Assembly (NCBI RefSeq): GCF_003938605.1
Contig: NZ_RHWX01000004.1
Span: forward strand, 62,001 to 126,000
Source of the DNA: Brevundimonas sp. 357
Lineage (GTDB): Bacteria > Pseudomonadota > Alphaproteobacteria > Caulobacterales > Caulobacteraceae
Length of the DNA: 64,000 nt
Direction of reading: 5' to 3'
Every line of letters starts with the position of its first letter. Position 1 is the stretch's first letter. Both the position numbers and the translations under genes were made by a program. Shown one piece after another: positions 36,796-46,099 of this stretch. The notes under the pieces were generated by a model. It did not search any database. It was not told the origin of the DNA and was given only the letters and a program-made list of their open reading frames with translations.

Positions 36796-37812
36796 GTGCG
36801 TTTTGATTTCGGTTCCGACAACACGACGGGCATGGCGCCCTCGGCGCTTCAGGGTCTGGTGGCCGCCAATACCGGGTTCGCGCGAGCTTATGGCGCGGAC
36901 GAAACCTCGACGCGCGCCGCCGATTTGATCCGCCAGACGCTGGATGCGGACGCCGAGGTGCGTTTTGTCTTCAGCGGCACGGCGGCCAACGCCATCGGTC
37001 TGTCGATGTTGGCGCGGGCCTATGAGGCGGTGCTGGCGCACCATGCGGCCCATGTCTGCACGGACGAGACGGGCGCGCCCGGCTTCTTCGGTCAGGGCGT
37101 CGGCCTGATCGGCCTGCCGGGCTATTCGGGCAAGGTTGATGTGGCCGCGCTTTACGCCGCTCTGGAAGAACCCGTGGTGGGCCATCGTCAGCCGCCGGCG
37201 GCGCTCAGCCTGACCCAGACGACCGAATACGGCGCCGTCTATTCCGAGGAAGAACTGCGCCATTTGATTGAGCCCTCCAAGCGAGCAGGTCTGGGCGTGC
37301 ATATGGACGGGGCGCGACTGGCGAACGCCGTAGCAGCGGGCTTTGACCCCAAGGACATTCCGCGTCTGGGCGTCGATGTGCTGTCATTCGGCGGGGCCAA
37401 GGCGGGCGCCCACTGCGTCGAGGCCCTGGTGATCTTCGACAAGACGTTGACCCGCCGCATCGACAATCGGCTGAAACAGGCCGGACAGACCGCGTCCAAG
37501 GGCCGGCTGCTGGCCGCGCCGATGCTGGGGTTGCTGGAATCGGGCGACTGGTTATCGGGCGCCGCTCACGCCAATCTGATGGCGCAGCGCCTGGCCGACG
37601 GGATTGAGACGAAAACGCCCTTCGTCCTGGCTCATCCGGTGGAATCGAACACCGTCTTCGTGCGGATGCCGGACGAGGCGCATCAGGCGCTGAATGCAGC
37701 GGGCTGGGCCTGCTATCAATTCGACGACGGCTCGGTGCGGTTCGTCTGTTCCTGGGCGACTGATGAGGCGTCGGTTGACGCCTTGATCGACGCCGTGGCG
37801 AGCCTGGATTGA
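36796..37812 (+). CDS. ltaE: Low-specificity L-threonine aldolase-type lyase
   Basis: A PLP enzyme of the beta-eliminating lyase/threonine aldolase family that splits L-threonine (and allo-threonine) into glycine and acetaldehyde. The 338 residues open with FDFGSDNTTG. They carry the substrate/PLP region VFSGTAANAIGL, the Asp-containing HMDGARLANA, and the PLP Lys in SFGGAKAGAH. The start is GTG 36796, three bases after mscS. Other fold members such as phenylserine aldolase cannot be excluded. Confidence 0.88.
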   Translation: MRFDFGSDNTTGMAPSALQGLVAANTGFARAYGADETSTRAADLIRQTLDADAEVRFVFSGTAANAIGLSMLARAYEAVLAHHAAHVCTDETGAPGFFGQGVGLIGLPGYSGKVDVAALYAALEEPVVGHRQPPAALSLTQTTEYGAVYSEEELRHLIEPSKRAGLGVHMDGARLANAVAAGFDPKDIPRLGVDVLSFGGAKAGAHCVEALVIFDKTLTRRIDNRLKQAGQTASKGRLLAAPMLGLLESGDWLSGAAHANLMAQRLADGIETKTPFVLAHPVESNTVFVRMPDEAHQALNAAGWACYQFDDGSVRFVCSWATDEASVDALIDAVASLD

Positions 37813-37862
37813 CGTGGCGGACGCGTTCCGCATCGGTGGCATGATGGCGGCGGGACGTGACG

Positions 37863-39749
37863 ATGCGCGGTGAACGCTCGGGACGGCGCGGCGACGTCGC
37901 AAGCAAGGCCATGAACGCTGGGACGGATCCGGCGCAACAGGAGGCGCCGCCTACGCTGGATGCGCTGAAGAACCTGATCGGCGTGGTGGCCCGTTCGGGC
38001 GCGCCGCAACTGCCGTGGCGCGTGGCGGGGGCGATCCTGCTGACGCTGGCGGGCAAGGGGCTGGGCGTGCTGGCGCCGCTGGTCCTGGGCGCGGCGGTCA
38101 ACCATCTGGCGGCGGATCAGGGACCGGCGGCGTCGGTGGGACTGGGCTTCGCCGCCTTTGCCGTGGGCTGGGCCCTGGTGCGCTTTCTGTCGTCGGCGAC
38201 GCCGCAGTTGTCGGACGTGGTGTTCGCTCCGGTACGCGCGGCGGCCCAACGCAAGACGGCGGCCGAGACGTTTGCTCACGCTCTCAGCCTGTCGCTGGAC
38301 TTCCATCAGACCAAGCGATCCGGCGCCCTGTCGCGGGTGATGGACCGAGGCTCGCGTGCGGTCGACTTCCTGCTGCGCATCCTGATGTTCAACCTGGGCC
38401 CGACGGTGCTGGAGCTGGTGCTGGCGGCGGCGGTTCTGGGCGGCAAATACGACTGGCGGTTCGGCGTCGTGGCGGTGGGCGTGGTGCTGGTCTATGCTGT
38501 CACGACCTTCGCCATGGCCAACTGGCGGCTGGAGCATCGGCGCGCCATGAACGCGGCCGACAGCGAGGCGGCGGGCCTGTCGGTCGACGCCCTGCTGAAC
38601 TATGAAACCGTCAAGTCGTTCGGTGCCGAGGGCCGGGCGGCGCAGGCCTATGAGGCGTCTCTGGCCACTTATGCGAAGGCGTCGCTGAAGGCGAACACTT
38701 CGCTGGCGACCCTGAACCTGATCCAGGGTCTGATCATGAATGTCGGCCTTGGGATCATGGCCGTCATGGCCGGGTTCGAGGCGGCGGCGGGGCGCATGGG
38801 GCCGGGCGATGTGACAGCGGCCGTGCTGATCATGATCTCCCTCTATGCGCCGCTGAATATTCTGGGCTTTGCCTATCGCGAAATCCGCCAATCCTTCATC
38901 GACATGGAGGAGATGCTTAAGGTGACGCGGCAGGCGCCGCAGGTGGCGGATGCGCCCGACGCCATCGATCTGCCGCGTCCTGAAAGCGGCCGAGGGGCCG
39001 AGGTCGTGTTTGACCATGTCGGTTTCCGGCATGACGCGCGGGCGGCGGGTCTGGACGACGTCAGCTTCGTCACGCCGGCGGGCACCACGACCGCTCTGGT
39101 CGGGCCGTCGGGGGCGGGCAAGTCCACCATCGTCAAACTGGCCTTGCGGCTGCTCGACCCGCAGGAGGGCGCGGTGCTGATCGACGGCCGGGACGCGCGC
39201 AGCGTGACACAGGCGTCGCTGCGGGCGGCTGTGGCCCTGGTGCCGCAGGACGTGGCCCTGTTCAACGACACCATCGCCGCCAACATCGCCTTTGCCCGAC
39301 CCGACGCGAACGAGGCGGCGATCTGGGCGGCGGCCGAGGCTGCGGAACTGGCCGACTTCATCTGCAACCTGCCCGAGGGCATGGACACGCGCGTCGGCGA
39401 ACGGGGCCTGAAGCTGTCGGGCGGCGAGCGTCAGCGAGTGGGCATCGCCCGCGCTCTGTTAGCGGACCCCTGCATCCTGATCCTGGACGAAGCGACCAGC
39501 GCGCTCGATAGCCGGACCGAGGCCGCCATCCAGAAGACGCTGCGCAAGGCACGGACCGGTCGCACGACCCTGGTGGTGGCGCACCGTTTGTCGACCGTCG
39601 CCGACGCCGATCAGATCCTGGTGCTGAAGGCAGGCCGCATCGTCGAACGCGGCGCCCATCATGAGCTGGTGGCGCGTCAGGGCGGGGAATACGCAGCCCT
39701 GTGGCGCAAACAGACGCGCGGGGCAAAGACGCCGACCGCAGAGATCTGA
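37863..39749 (+). CDS. Atm1-type ABC exporter (half transporter)
   Basis: A 628-residue half transporter with the membrane domain first (six helices, about 50-340) and the nucleotide-binding domain last. NBD motifs: Walker A GPSGAGKST, Q-loop LVPQDVALFNDTIAANI, signature LSGGERQRVGIARALL, Walker B ILILDEATSALD, and H-loop VVAHRLSTV. The membrane part has the Atm1/HMT landmarks NYETVKSFGAE and LNILGFAYREIRQSFIDMEEM, so export of glutathione derivatives or metal conjugates in Fe-S/metal homeostasis is likely. ATG 37863 is chosen over GTG 37857 because the GGCGGGA motif sits at proper distance. Confidence 0.92.
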   Translation: MRGERSGRRGDVASKAMNAGTDPAQQEAPPTLDALKNLIGVVARSGAPQLPWRVAGAILLTLAGKGLGVLAPLVLGAAVNHLAADQGPAASVGLGFAAFAVGWALVRFLSSATPQLSDVVFAPVRAAAQRKTAAETFAHALSLSLDFHQTKRSGALSRVMDRGSRAVDFLLRILMFNLGPTVLELVLAAAVLGGKYDWRFGVVAVGVVLVYAVTTFAMANWRLEHRRAMNAADSEAAGLSVDALLNYETVKSFGAEGRAAQAYEASLATYAKASLKANTSLATLNLIQGLIMNVGLGIMAVMAGFEAAAGRMGPGDVTAAVLIMISLYAPLNILGFAYREIRQSFIDMEEMLKVTRQAPQVADAPDAIDLPRPESGRGAEVVFDHVGFRHDARAAGLDDVSFVTPAGTTTALVGPSGAGKSTIVKLALRLLDPQEGAVLIDGRDARSVTQASLRAAVALVPQDVALFNDTIAANIAFARPDANEAAIWAAAEAAELADFICNLPEGMDTRVGERGLKLSGGERQRVGIARALLADPCILILDEATSALDSRTEAAIQKTLRKARTGRTTLVVAHRLSTVADADQILVLKAGRIVERGAHHELVARQGGEYAALWRKQTRGAKTPTAEI

Positions 39750-39755
39750 TCCCTG

Positions 39756-40232
39756 TTAGTCCTTGGCGCCGGGAACCTTGGCCTTCAGCACGTCCTTGAG
39801 GCTGTCTAGCACTTGGCTGCGGGCGTCGGCGGCCTCTTTCGGCAGGGTCAGCAGCAGACGCAGCGCCTGGGCGTGGACGGTGACGATGCGCCAGTCGAAG
39901 GCGCGGTCTTCCGGCGCAGCGTCGATCAGGTCGCACAGGTTGGCGGCGGCCGTGCAGATGTCCTTCATCTCGAAGGGCCCGGCCGCGTCGATCACGGCGC
40001 TGGAGCGGACGTACGCCTGATCCAGGGTGACGGAGACGTCTTCAAGGCCGGCGGGCGGCGTCATGGCGGCCAGGGCTGCGACCTGTTCCTCGATGACCTG
40101 ACGGCTGCGGGCCTCATACTCGGCCAGGTTGGCGCGCGCCTGGGTCAGGGCGGTTCCGACGCTGACGCCGCCAGGCTGATCGATCAAGGTCGACAGGCGC
40201 GAGCGGCGGCGATTGTGCGTGATGACGGTCAT
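39756..40232 (-). CDS. Hypothetical protein coupled to a response regulator
   Basis: A 158-residue soluble, largely helical protein with a basic N-terminal stretch (TVITHNRRRSRLSTLID). A helix-rich body follows, including EYEARSRQVIEEQVAALAAM and FDWRIVTVHAQALRLLL. It has no signal, no cysteine-rich motif and no recognised domain. Its start overlaps the stop of the response regulator gene (ATGA), so the two are made together and it probably acts with it. It could be a phosphorelay or chemotaxis accessory protein; I cannot name the family. Confidence 0.75.
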   Translation of the reverse strand: MTVITHNRRRSRLSTLIDQPGGVSVGTALTQARANLAEYEARSRQVIEEQVAALAAMTPPAGLEDVSVTLDQAYVRSSAVIDAAGPFEMKDICTAAANLCDLIDAAPEDRAFDWRIVTVHAQALRLLLTLPKEAADARSQVLDSLKDVLKAKVPGAKD

Positions 40233-40804
40233 AGATCGATCGAGGCTCTGCGTTGGGCTTCGAATTGCGCCTTGCGGATTTCTTCGGAACGACGCTCGGG
40301 GCCAGGCCAGGGTTCCTCCTTGAACCGTCGATCTGGCCCGAAATAGTCGCCGACCTCAAGGAAGGGGCGTGCATCGCGCGCCACCCAGACGATGCGCTCC
40401 AACAGCACGCCGGCGCTGAACGGCTTGGTGATCAGGAAGTTGGCGCCGCAGTCTCGGGCCTCTGACACCTTTGAGCGGCGTACGTGGGCGGCGGTCATGA
40501 TGACGGGGGCGTAGGCGTTCGGTTCCAGTCCCGAACGGCGCAGCCAGCGCACGAATTCATAGCCGCTCATGCCTGGCATCTCGCAATCGACCAGGATCAG
40601 ATCGACGGGATGGGTCTGCAGAACCTTGATGGCCTCGGCCGCGTCGGCGCAGGCGTGGCGCACCTTGATACCGAAGCCCAGCAGGGCCTGGGCCGTCAGC
40701 TCCATCGCGAAGGGGGAGTCGTCGATGACCATGGTCATCGCCCCGTCGAAGTTGAAGACGGCGCTTTCGCGCAGAGATTCGCCAACTCCGTTCATGCCGG
40801 GCAT
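40229..40804 (-). CDS. Single-domain response regulator with basic tail
   Basis: A 191-residue protein with one CheY-like receiver (about 20-140): acidic pocket IDDSPF, phosphoacceptor Asp73 in LVDCEMPGMSG, switch Thr in MTAAH, and Lys in LITKPFS. The remaining 50 residues are charged and form no recognisable output domain, with a GPDRRFKEEPWPGPERR stretch. The start may be ATG 40804 or ATG 40795. It is coupled to the 158-residue gene downstream, and no kinase is adjacent. Confidence 0.88.
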   Translation of the reverse strand: MPGMNGVGESLRESAVFNFDGAMTMVIDDSPFAMELTAQALLGFGIKVRHACADAAEAIKVLQTHPVDLILVDCEMPGMSGYEFVRWLRRSGLEPNAYAPVIMTAAHVRRSKVSEARDCGANFLITKPFSAGVLLERIVWVARDARPFLEVGDYFGPDRRFKEEPWPGPERRSEEIRKAQFEAQRRASIDL

Positions 40805-40901
40805 GGAAGTCTCGAATCACGCATCACTGAACCTTCGACGAATCGCATCGGCGCAGCTTCGGCGGCGGCGGCCCGCCATGCAATGGGTTGAACGTCTCGA
40901 T

Positions 40902-41852
40902 TCAGCCCAGGCGGCCGATGGCGTAGAAACGGTCGGCGCGTTGCTTCTTGAGCTGTTCGGCGGACAGGCCCGACAACGCCTTCAGTTCTTCTTCCAGAAC
41001 CTGGCCGACGTTCTGCATGGCCTTTTCGCGATCAGCGTGGGCGCCGCCCAGGGGCTCGGGAATCACGCGATCGACGATCTTCAGCTCGATCAGATCGGGC
41101 GCCGTGATCTTCATCGCATTGGCCGCGTCCTTGGCGCGCGTGCCGTCACGCCACAGGATGCCCGCTGCGCCTTCCGGCGAGATGACCGAGTATATCGAGT
41201 GTTCCAGCATCAGAACGCGGCTGGCGGCGGCGATGGCGATGGCGCCGCCCGAACCGCCTTCGCCCGTCACCGTGGCGATGGAGGGGACGCCCAAAGTCAG
41301 GCCGCGCTCGGTCGAGCGGGCGATAGCCTCGGCCTGTCCGCGTTCCTCGGCGCCCAGGCCCGGATAGGCGCCGGCGGTGTCGACGAAGGTCAGGACCGGC
41401 AGGCCGAACTGCTCGGCCATGTCCATCAGGCGGACGGCTTTGCGATAGCCCTCGGGGCGGGCCATGCCGAAGTTGTGGGTGATGCGGGTCTGGGTGTCGT
41501 GACCCTTTTCGTGGCCCATGACCACGACCGGCTGGCCGCGGAAGCGGGCCAGGCCGCCCAGGATGGCCTGGTCGTCGCCGAACTGACGGTCGCCGTGTAG
41601 CTCCACGAAGTCGGTGAACAGGCCGTCGACGTAATCGACGAAGTGCGGGCGCTGAGGGTGGCGCGCGACCTGGGTGCGCATCCACGGATCCAGGTTGGCG
41701 TAGGCCTTGGTGCGCATGGCGTCGGCCTTCTTGCGCAGGGCTGCGATCTCGGTCTCGAACGATCCGCTGGTCGGCGCCAGCAGCGACAGCTCGGCGATCT
41801 TGGCGTCCAGTTCGGCGATCGGCTTTTCGAATTCGAGATAGTGCGTGGCCAT
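40902..41852 (-). CDS. accA: Acetyl-CoA carboxylase carboxyltransferase subunit alpha
   Basis: Half of the carboxyltransferase that makes malonyl-CoA for fatty acid synthesis. The 316 residues start MATHYLEFEKPI and carry VELHGDRQFGDD, GHEKGHDTQTRITHNFGMARPEGYRKA, FVDTAGAYPGLGAEERGQ and EGGSGGAIAIA in family order. Divergence or operon partners: xerD lies upstream on the same strand with an 85-nt gap. accD and the biotin carboxylase genes are not in the window, as expected. Confidence 0.96.
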   Translation of the reverse strand: MATHYLEFEKPIAELDAKIAELSLLAPTSGSFETEIAALRKKADAMRTKAYANLDPWMRTQVARHPQRPHFVDYVDGLFTDFVELHGDRQFGDDQAILGGLARFRGQPVVVMGHEKGHDTQTRITHNFGMARPEGYRKAVRLMDMAEQFGLPVLTFVDTAGAYPGLGAEERGQAEAIARSTERGLTLGVPSIATVTGEGGSGGAIAIAAASRVLMLEHSIYSVISPEGAAGILWRDGTRAKDAANAMKITAPDLIELKIVDRVIPEPLGGAHADREKAMQNVGQVLEEELKALSGLSAEQLKKQRADRFYAIGRLG

Positions 41853-41937
41853 AAGGCGTCCGTGAGGAAGAAGCGCGCTTGGCGCTACGGAAGGCGGCGG
41901 AACCTAGAGCGCGGAACGTCTCGGAGCAAGCGCGGGT

Positions 41938-42840
<903 letters not shown>

Positions 42841-42907
42841 GCGGGCGTCAGGTCATCGCTTCTGGGTGTGGAGCCGGGCGGCGTCTGGTGTAGAGGGTGT
42901 ACGGACC

Positions 42908-43477
42908 ATGCCTTCCGACGCCTCGCCTGATTCCTTCCCGTTGTCTTCGGTCCGCACCATAGCCTTGGTGGGGCTGATGGGCGTCGGAAAATCGACCGTG
43001 GGGCGACGCCTGGCGGCTCGCTTGGGCTTGCCGTTCGCCGACGGCGATCATGTGATCGAGGAAGCGGCGGGCATGACCGTCAGCGAAATCTTCGCCACGC
43101 GCGGCGAGATCGAGTTCCGGGCCGGCGAGGCGCGGGTGATGAAGCGTCTGCTGGAAGGGCCGCCGATCGTGCTGGCGACCGGGGGCGGTGCGGTGCTCAA
43201 CCCCGACACCCGCGCCCTGATGAAGCAGCACGCCGTCAGCGTCTGGATGCGCGCGGACCTGAAGGTCATCGCTGAGCGGGTAGGGCGACGCGACACCCGG
43301 CCGCTGTTGCGCAATCGCGATCCCCTGACGGCCCTCAACGACCTGGCCAAGGCGCGCTATCCCATCTACGGCGAGGCCGATCTGACGGTCGATGTGGGCG
43401 GCGGATCGCATGCCCAGGCCGTTGAGGCCATCCTGAAACAATTGCGCCGGTTCGGACGGCGGGAGACCCAGTCATGA
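42908..43477 (+). CDS. aroK: Shikimate kinase
   Basis: Phosphorylates shikimate at the 3-hydroxyl in the chorismate pathway. The ATG at 42908 gives 189 residues with a short N-terminal tail. The P-loop [15 protein letters not shown] follows at about 25-39, then ADGDHVIEE, the Arg-containing [14 protein letters not shown] and the LID region RPLLRN. It overlaps aroB by four bases (ATGA), a coupling typical of alphaproteobacteria. It is divergent from xerD with a 67-nt promoter region. Confidence 0.95.
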   Translation: MPSDASPDSFPLSSVRTIALVGLMGVGKSTVGRRLAARLGLPFADGDHVIEEAAGMTVSEIFATRGEIEFRAGEARVMKRLLEGPPIVLATGGGAVLNPDTRALMKQHAVSVWMRADLKVIAERVGRRDTRPLLRNRDPLTALNDLAKARYPIYGEADLTVDVGGGSHAQAVEAILKQLRRFGRRETQS

Positions 43478-44580
43478 CCACGACGATCCCGGTCGCGGGC
43501 GGCGCCTTCGCCCCCTATGAGGTCGTCGTCGGGCGCGGTCTGCTGAAGACGGCGGGAGCCGAGGTCGCCGTGTTGAAGCCCACGCGAGCCTTCATCGTCA
43601 GCGATGAGACGGTCGCGGCGATCCACGGCGAGACGGTGCGCGCCTCTCTGGAAGGCGCGGGCCTGGCGACCGGGATTGTCGCCGTACCCGCAGGCGAGGC
43701 GTCCAAGTCGTTCGAACAGCTTGAGGCGGTGCTGGACCGATTGCTGGCCGAGGGGCTGGATCGCAAGAGCCTGGTCGTCGCCCTGGGCGGCGGCGTAGTC
43801 GGCGACCTGGCCGGGCTGGCGGCGGCGCTGTTCATGCGCGGGATCGACTTCGTGCAGATTCCGACCACGCTTCTGGCTCAGGTGGATTCCTCGGTCGGCG
43901 GCAAGACGGCCATCGACACCCCGCGCGGCAAGAACCTGATCGGCGCCTTCCATCAGCCGCGTCGGGTGCTGGCGGACATCGAGGCCCTGGCCACCCTGCC
44001 GGTGCGCCAGGTGCGCTCGGGCTGGGCCGAGGTGTTGAAGCACGGGCTGATCTGCGACGCGGCCTTCTTCGACTGGCTGGGCGGCGAGGGAGCAGCTGGG
44101 GCGCAGGGCGATCCCGATGCGCTGGAGCGTGCTGTGATCCGCTCGGTCGAGATCAAGGCCCGGATCGTCGGCGAGGATGAGAAGGAGGCGGGCCGTCGCG
44201 CTCTGCTGAACCTGGGCCACACCTTCGGCCACGCGCTGGAGGCCGAACTGGCGTTCGACGAGACCCTGACCCACGGCGAGGCGGTGGCGTTGGGCTGCGC
44301 CATGGCCTTCCGTTATTCGGCGCGGCAGGGGCTGTGCCTGGCGGCTGAGGCCGAGCGCGCCGAGGCGGGCATTCGTGCAGCGGGCCTGCCGACGCGACTG
44401 TCGGATGTGGCTCACGCCTTCGCGGCCGACGCCCTGATTGCACGCATGGCGGGCGACAAGAAGGCCGAGGGCGGCCGTCTGACCCTGATCCTCGCGCGGG
44501 CCGTCGGCGATGCCTTCACCGACAAGGACGTGGACGCCGAGGCGGTGCGCGCCTTCCTGATCGAGGAAGGCGCGGCGTGA
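43474..44580 (+). CDS. aroB: 3-dehydroquinate synthase
   Basis: An NAD- and zinc-dependent enzyme closing the ring of DAHP to 3-dehydroquinate. The 368 residues hold the NAD/phosphate-binding [32 protein letters not shown], the metal ligand segment [11 protein letters not shown] with zinc histidines, and [12 protein letters not shown]. Length is normal. Coupled upstream to aroK and downstream to the GNAT gene through a GTGA overlap. Confidence 0.96.
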   Translation: MTTTIPVAGGAFAPYEVVVGRGLLKTAGAEVAVLKPTRAFIVSDETVAAIHGETVRASLEGAGLATGIVAVPAGEASKSFEQLEAVLDRLLAEGLDRKSLVVALGGGVVGDLAGLAAALFMRGIDFVQIPTTLLAQVDSSVGGKTAIDTPRGKNLIGAFHQPRRVLADIEALATLPVRQVRSGWAEVLKHGLICDAAFFDWLGGEGAAGAQGDPDALERAVIRSVEIKARIVGEDEKEAGRRALLNLGHTFGHALEAELAFDETLTHGEAVALGCAMAFRYSARQGLCLAAEAERAEAGIRAAGLPTRLSDVAHAFAADALIARMAGDKKAEGGRLTLILARAVGDAFTDKDVDAEAVRAFLIEEGAA

Positions 44581-45164
44581 AACTGTCGCCCGTCGTCCTT
44601 GAAGACGCTTTCGTGCGGCTGGAGCCGTTCACTGAGACGTTGAAGGATGAGGTGCGGGCAGCGCTGGACTGCGACCCGGACGCCTGGAACGGCATGGTCG
44701 CGGCCGCCTATGGCGCGCATTTCGACGGCTGGTGGGATGCGGCGCTGAAGGCGACGGCGGCGGGGTCGCGCATCGCCTATGCCGTGCGGCGTCGCAGCGA
44801 CAATGCGGTCGTCGGCACGACCAGCCTCTATGAGATCAAGCCCGAGCATCGCCGCTGCGAGATCGGTTCGACCTTCTATCGACCCGAGGCGCGGGGCGGG
44901 CCGATCAACCCGGCGTGCAAGCGCCTGTTGCTGGACTACGCCTTTTCGAACGGGGCGATCCGGGTCGAGATCATCACCGACGCTCTGAACGCCGCCAGCC
45001 AGGCCGCCATCCGCAAGCTGGGCGCGACCCATGAGGGCGTGCTGCGCAAGCACAAGACGACCTGGACCGGGCGGGCGCGGGATACCGCGCAGTTCGCCAT
45101 CCTGGACGAGGACTGGCCCGAGGTGCGGCGGCGGCTGGACGAACGGTTGGCGGCCTTCGCCTAG
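44577..45164 (+). CDS. GNAT-family N-acetyltransferase (RimJ/RimL-like)
   Basis: A 195-residue acetyltransferase that starts with GTG overlapping the aroB stop (GTGA). It has the N-terminal RLEPF segment of the RimJ/RimL group, [10 protein letters not shown], the [17 protein letters not shown] region near the CoA site, [17 protein letters not shown] (motif B) and a C-terminal strand. The substrate is unknown. Its TAG shares the palindrome CTAG with the stop of the convergent MliC-like gene. Confidence 0.87.
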   Translation: MKLSPVVLEDAFVRLEPFTETLKDEVRAALDCDPDAWNGMVAAAYGAHFDGWWDAALKATAAGSRIAYAVRRRSDNAVVGTTSLYEIKPEHRRCEIGSTFYRPEARGGPINPACKRLLLDYAFSNGAIRVEIITDALNAASQAAIRKLGATHEGVLRKHKTTWTGRARDTAQFAILDEDWPEVRRRLDERLAAFA

Positions 45165-45574
45165 TCGACGGCCCGGCATTCGGTGGGTTCGCGGTCGGCG
45201 GCGATCCATGTGGTCATGACGCCCTTGCCGCGCAGTTCATAGCCAGAGGCGCGATACCAGATGCCGTCGGCGGCGCGTTCCTGAAACAGATCCACCGCCT
45301 CGCCGCTGGAGTTGCGCACGGTCGCCATCTGGCGCGGGTTGTCGAAGTCGACCGACAGGCGCTCGGAGTTGTTGCACAGATAGACGGCGTGGATGACGCG
45401 GTTCAGGGCGCGGTCCTGAAGCTCGGCGCCGGTGCGGCGGCGCGCGGTCTGGGCTTCGACGGCGCGTTCGCGCACGGCGTCGCCGTCAGTCGGGGCCTCG
45501 CGCGGCTCCTGGCCGCAGGCGGACAACAGCACCAGGACGAAGACGATGGTCGGCCAGAGGATACGGGTCGGCAA
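45161..45574 (-). CDS. MliC-like lipoprotein (lysozyme-inhibitor family)
   Basis: A 137-residue predicted lipoprotein: hydrophobic signal, lipobox LLSAC with Cys20, then a linker and an MliC-type beta domain starting AVYLCNNSERLSVDF and including the SGYELRGKG motif. MliC proteins bind c-type lysozyme in the cell envelope. The TTG start at 45574 is supported by GAGAGG upstream. The family call rests on the C-terminal 75 residues and is moderate. Confidence 0.72.
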   Translation of the reverse strand: MPTRILWPTIVFVLVLLSACGQEPREAPTDGDAVRERAVEAQTARRRTGAELQDRALNRVIHAVYLCNNSERLSVDFDNPRQMATVRNSSGEAVDLFQERAADGIWYRASGYELRGKGVMTTWIAADREPTECRAVD

Positions 45575-45604
45575 GAGGAGCCTCTCAAGGTCAAGCTTGG
45601 AAAC

Positions 45605-46099
45605 TCAACGCCCGGCGTCGCTCAGCGTTCCTGATCGTGATTTCCGGCGTGAGCGGAAGAAGCTGCGCAGCATTTCAGCGGCCGGATCAGCCATGACGCC
45701 GCTCTCGGTCCGGGGCCGCCAGTGACAGGTCGGCTGGTCGAAGAAACGCCCGCCGTGGATCACGGCGCCGCCCTTGGGATCGTCCGCCCCCCAGACCACG
45801 CGCCCGATGCGGGCGTGGCTGATGGCGCCCGCGCACATGGCGCACGGCTCGAGCGTGACATACAGAGTCAGGTCCGTAAGGCGATAATTCTGCAACGTCG
45901 CCGCCGCATCGCGCAGGGCGACGATCTCGGCATGGGCGGTCGGATCATGGGCCGTGATGGGCCCGTTTTGCCCGCGCCCAAGCACTTCGCCGGTGTTTTC
46001 GTCCACGATCACCGCGCCGACGGGCACCTCGCCGGCTTCAGCCGCCGCTTGCGCCAGACCGAGCGCCATGCTCATGAACCGCTCATCATGGATCGCCAT
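45605..46099 (-). CDS. tadA: tRNA adenosine(34) deaminase
   Basis: Converts A34 to inosine in tRNA-Arg(ACG). The 164-residue deaminase has the zinc motif HAE (His56, Glu58) and PCAMC (Cys86, Cys89), plus the substrate loop VWGADDPKGGAV. The start at ATG 46099 gives MAIHDERFMSMAL, as in homologues, and overlaps the divergent rluB-type start by 12 nt. A start at 46075 would remove the overlap. The long open frame continuing upstream is antisense to the pseudouridine synthase gene and not part of TadA. Confidence 0.93.
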   Translation of the reverse strand: MAIHDERFMSMALGLAQAAAEAGEVPVGAVIVDENTGEVLGRGQNGPITAHDPTAHAEIVALRDAAATLQNYRLTDLTLYVTLEPCAMCAGAISHARIGRVVWGADDPKGGAVIHGGRFFDQPTCHWRPRTESGVMADPAAEMLRSFFRSRRKSRSGTLSDAGR

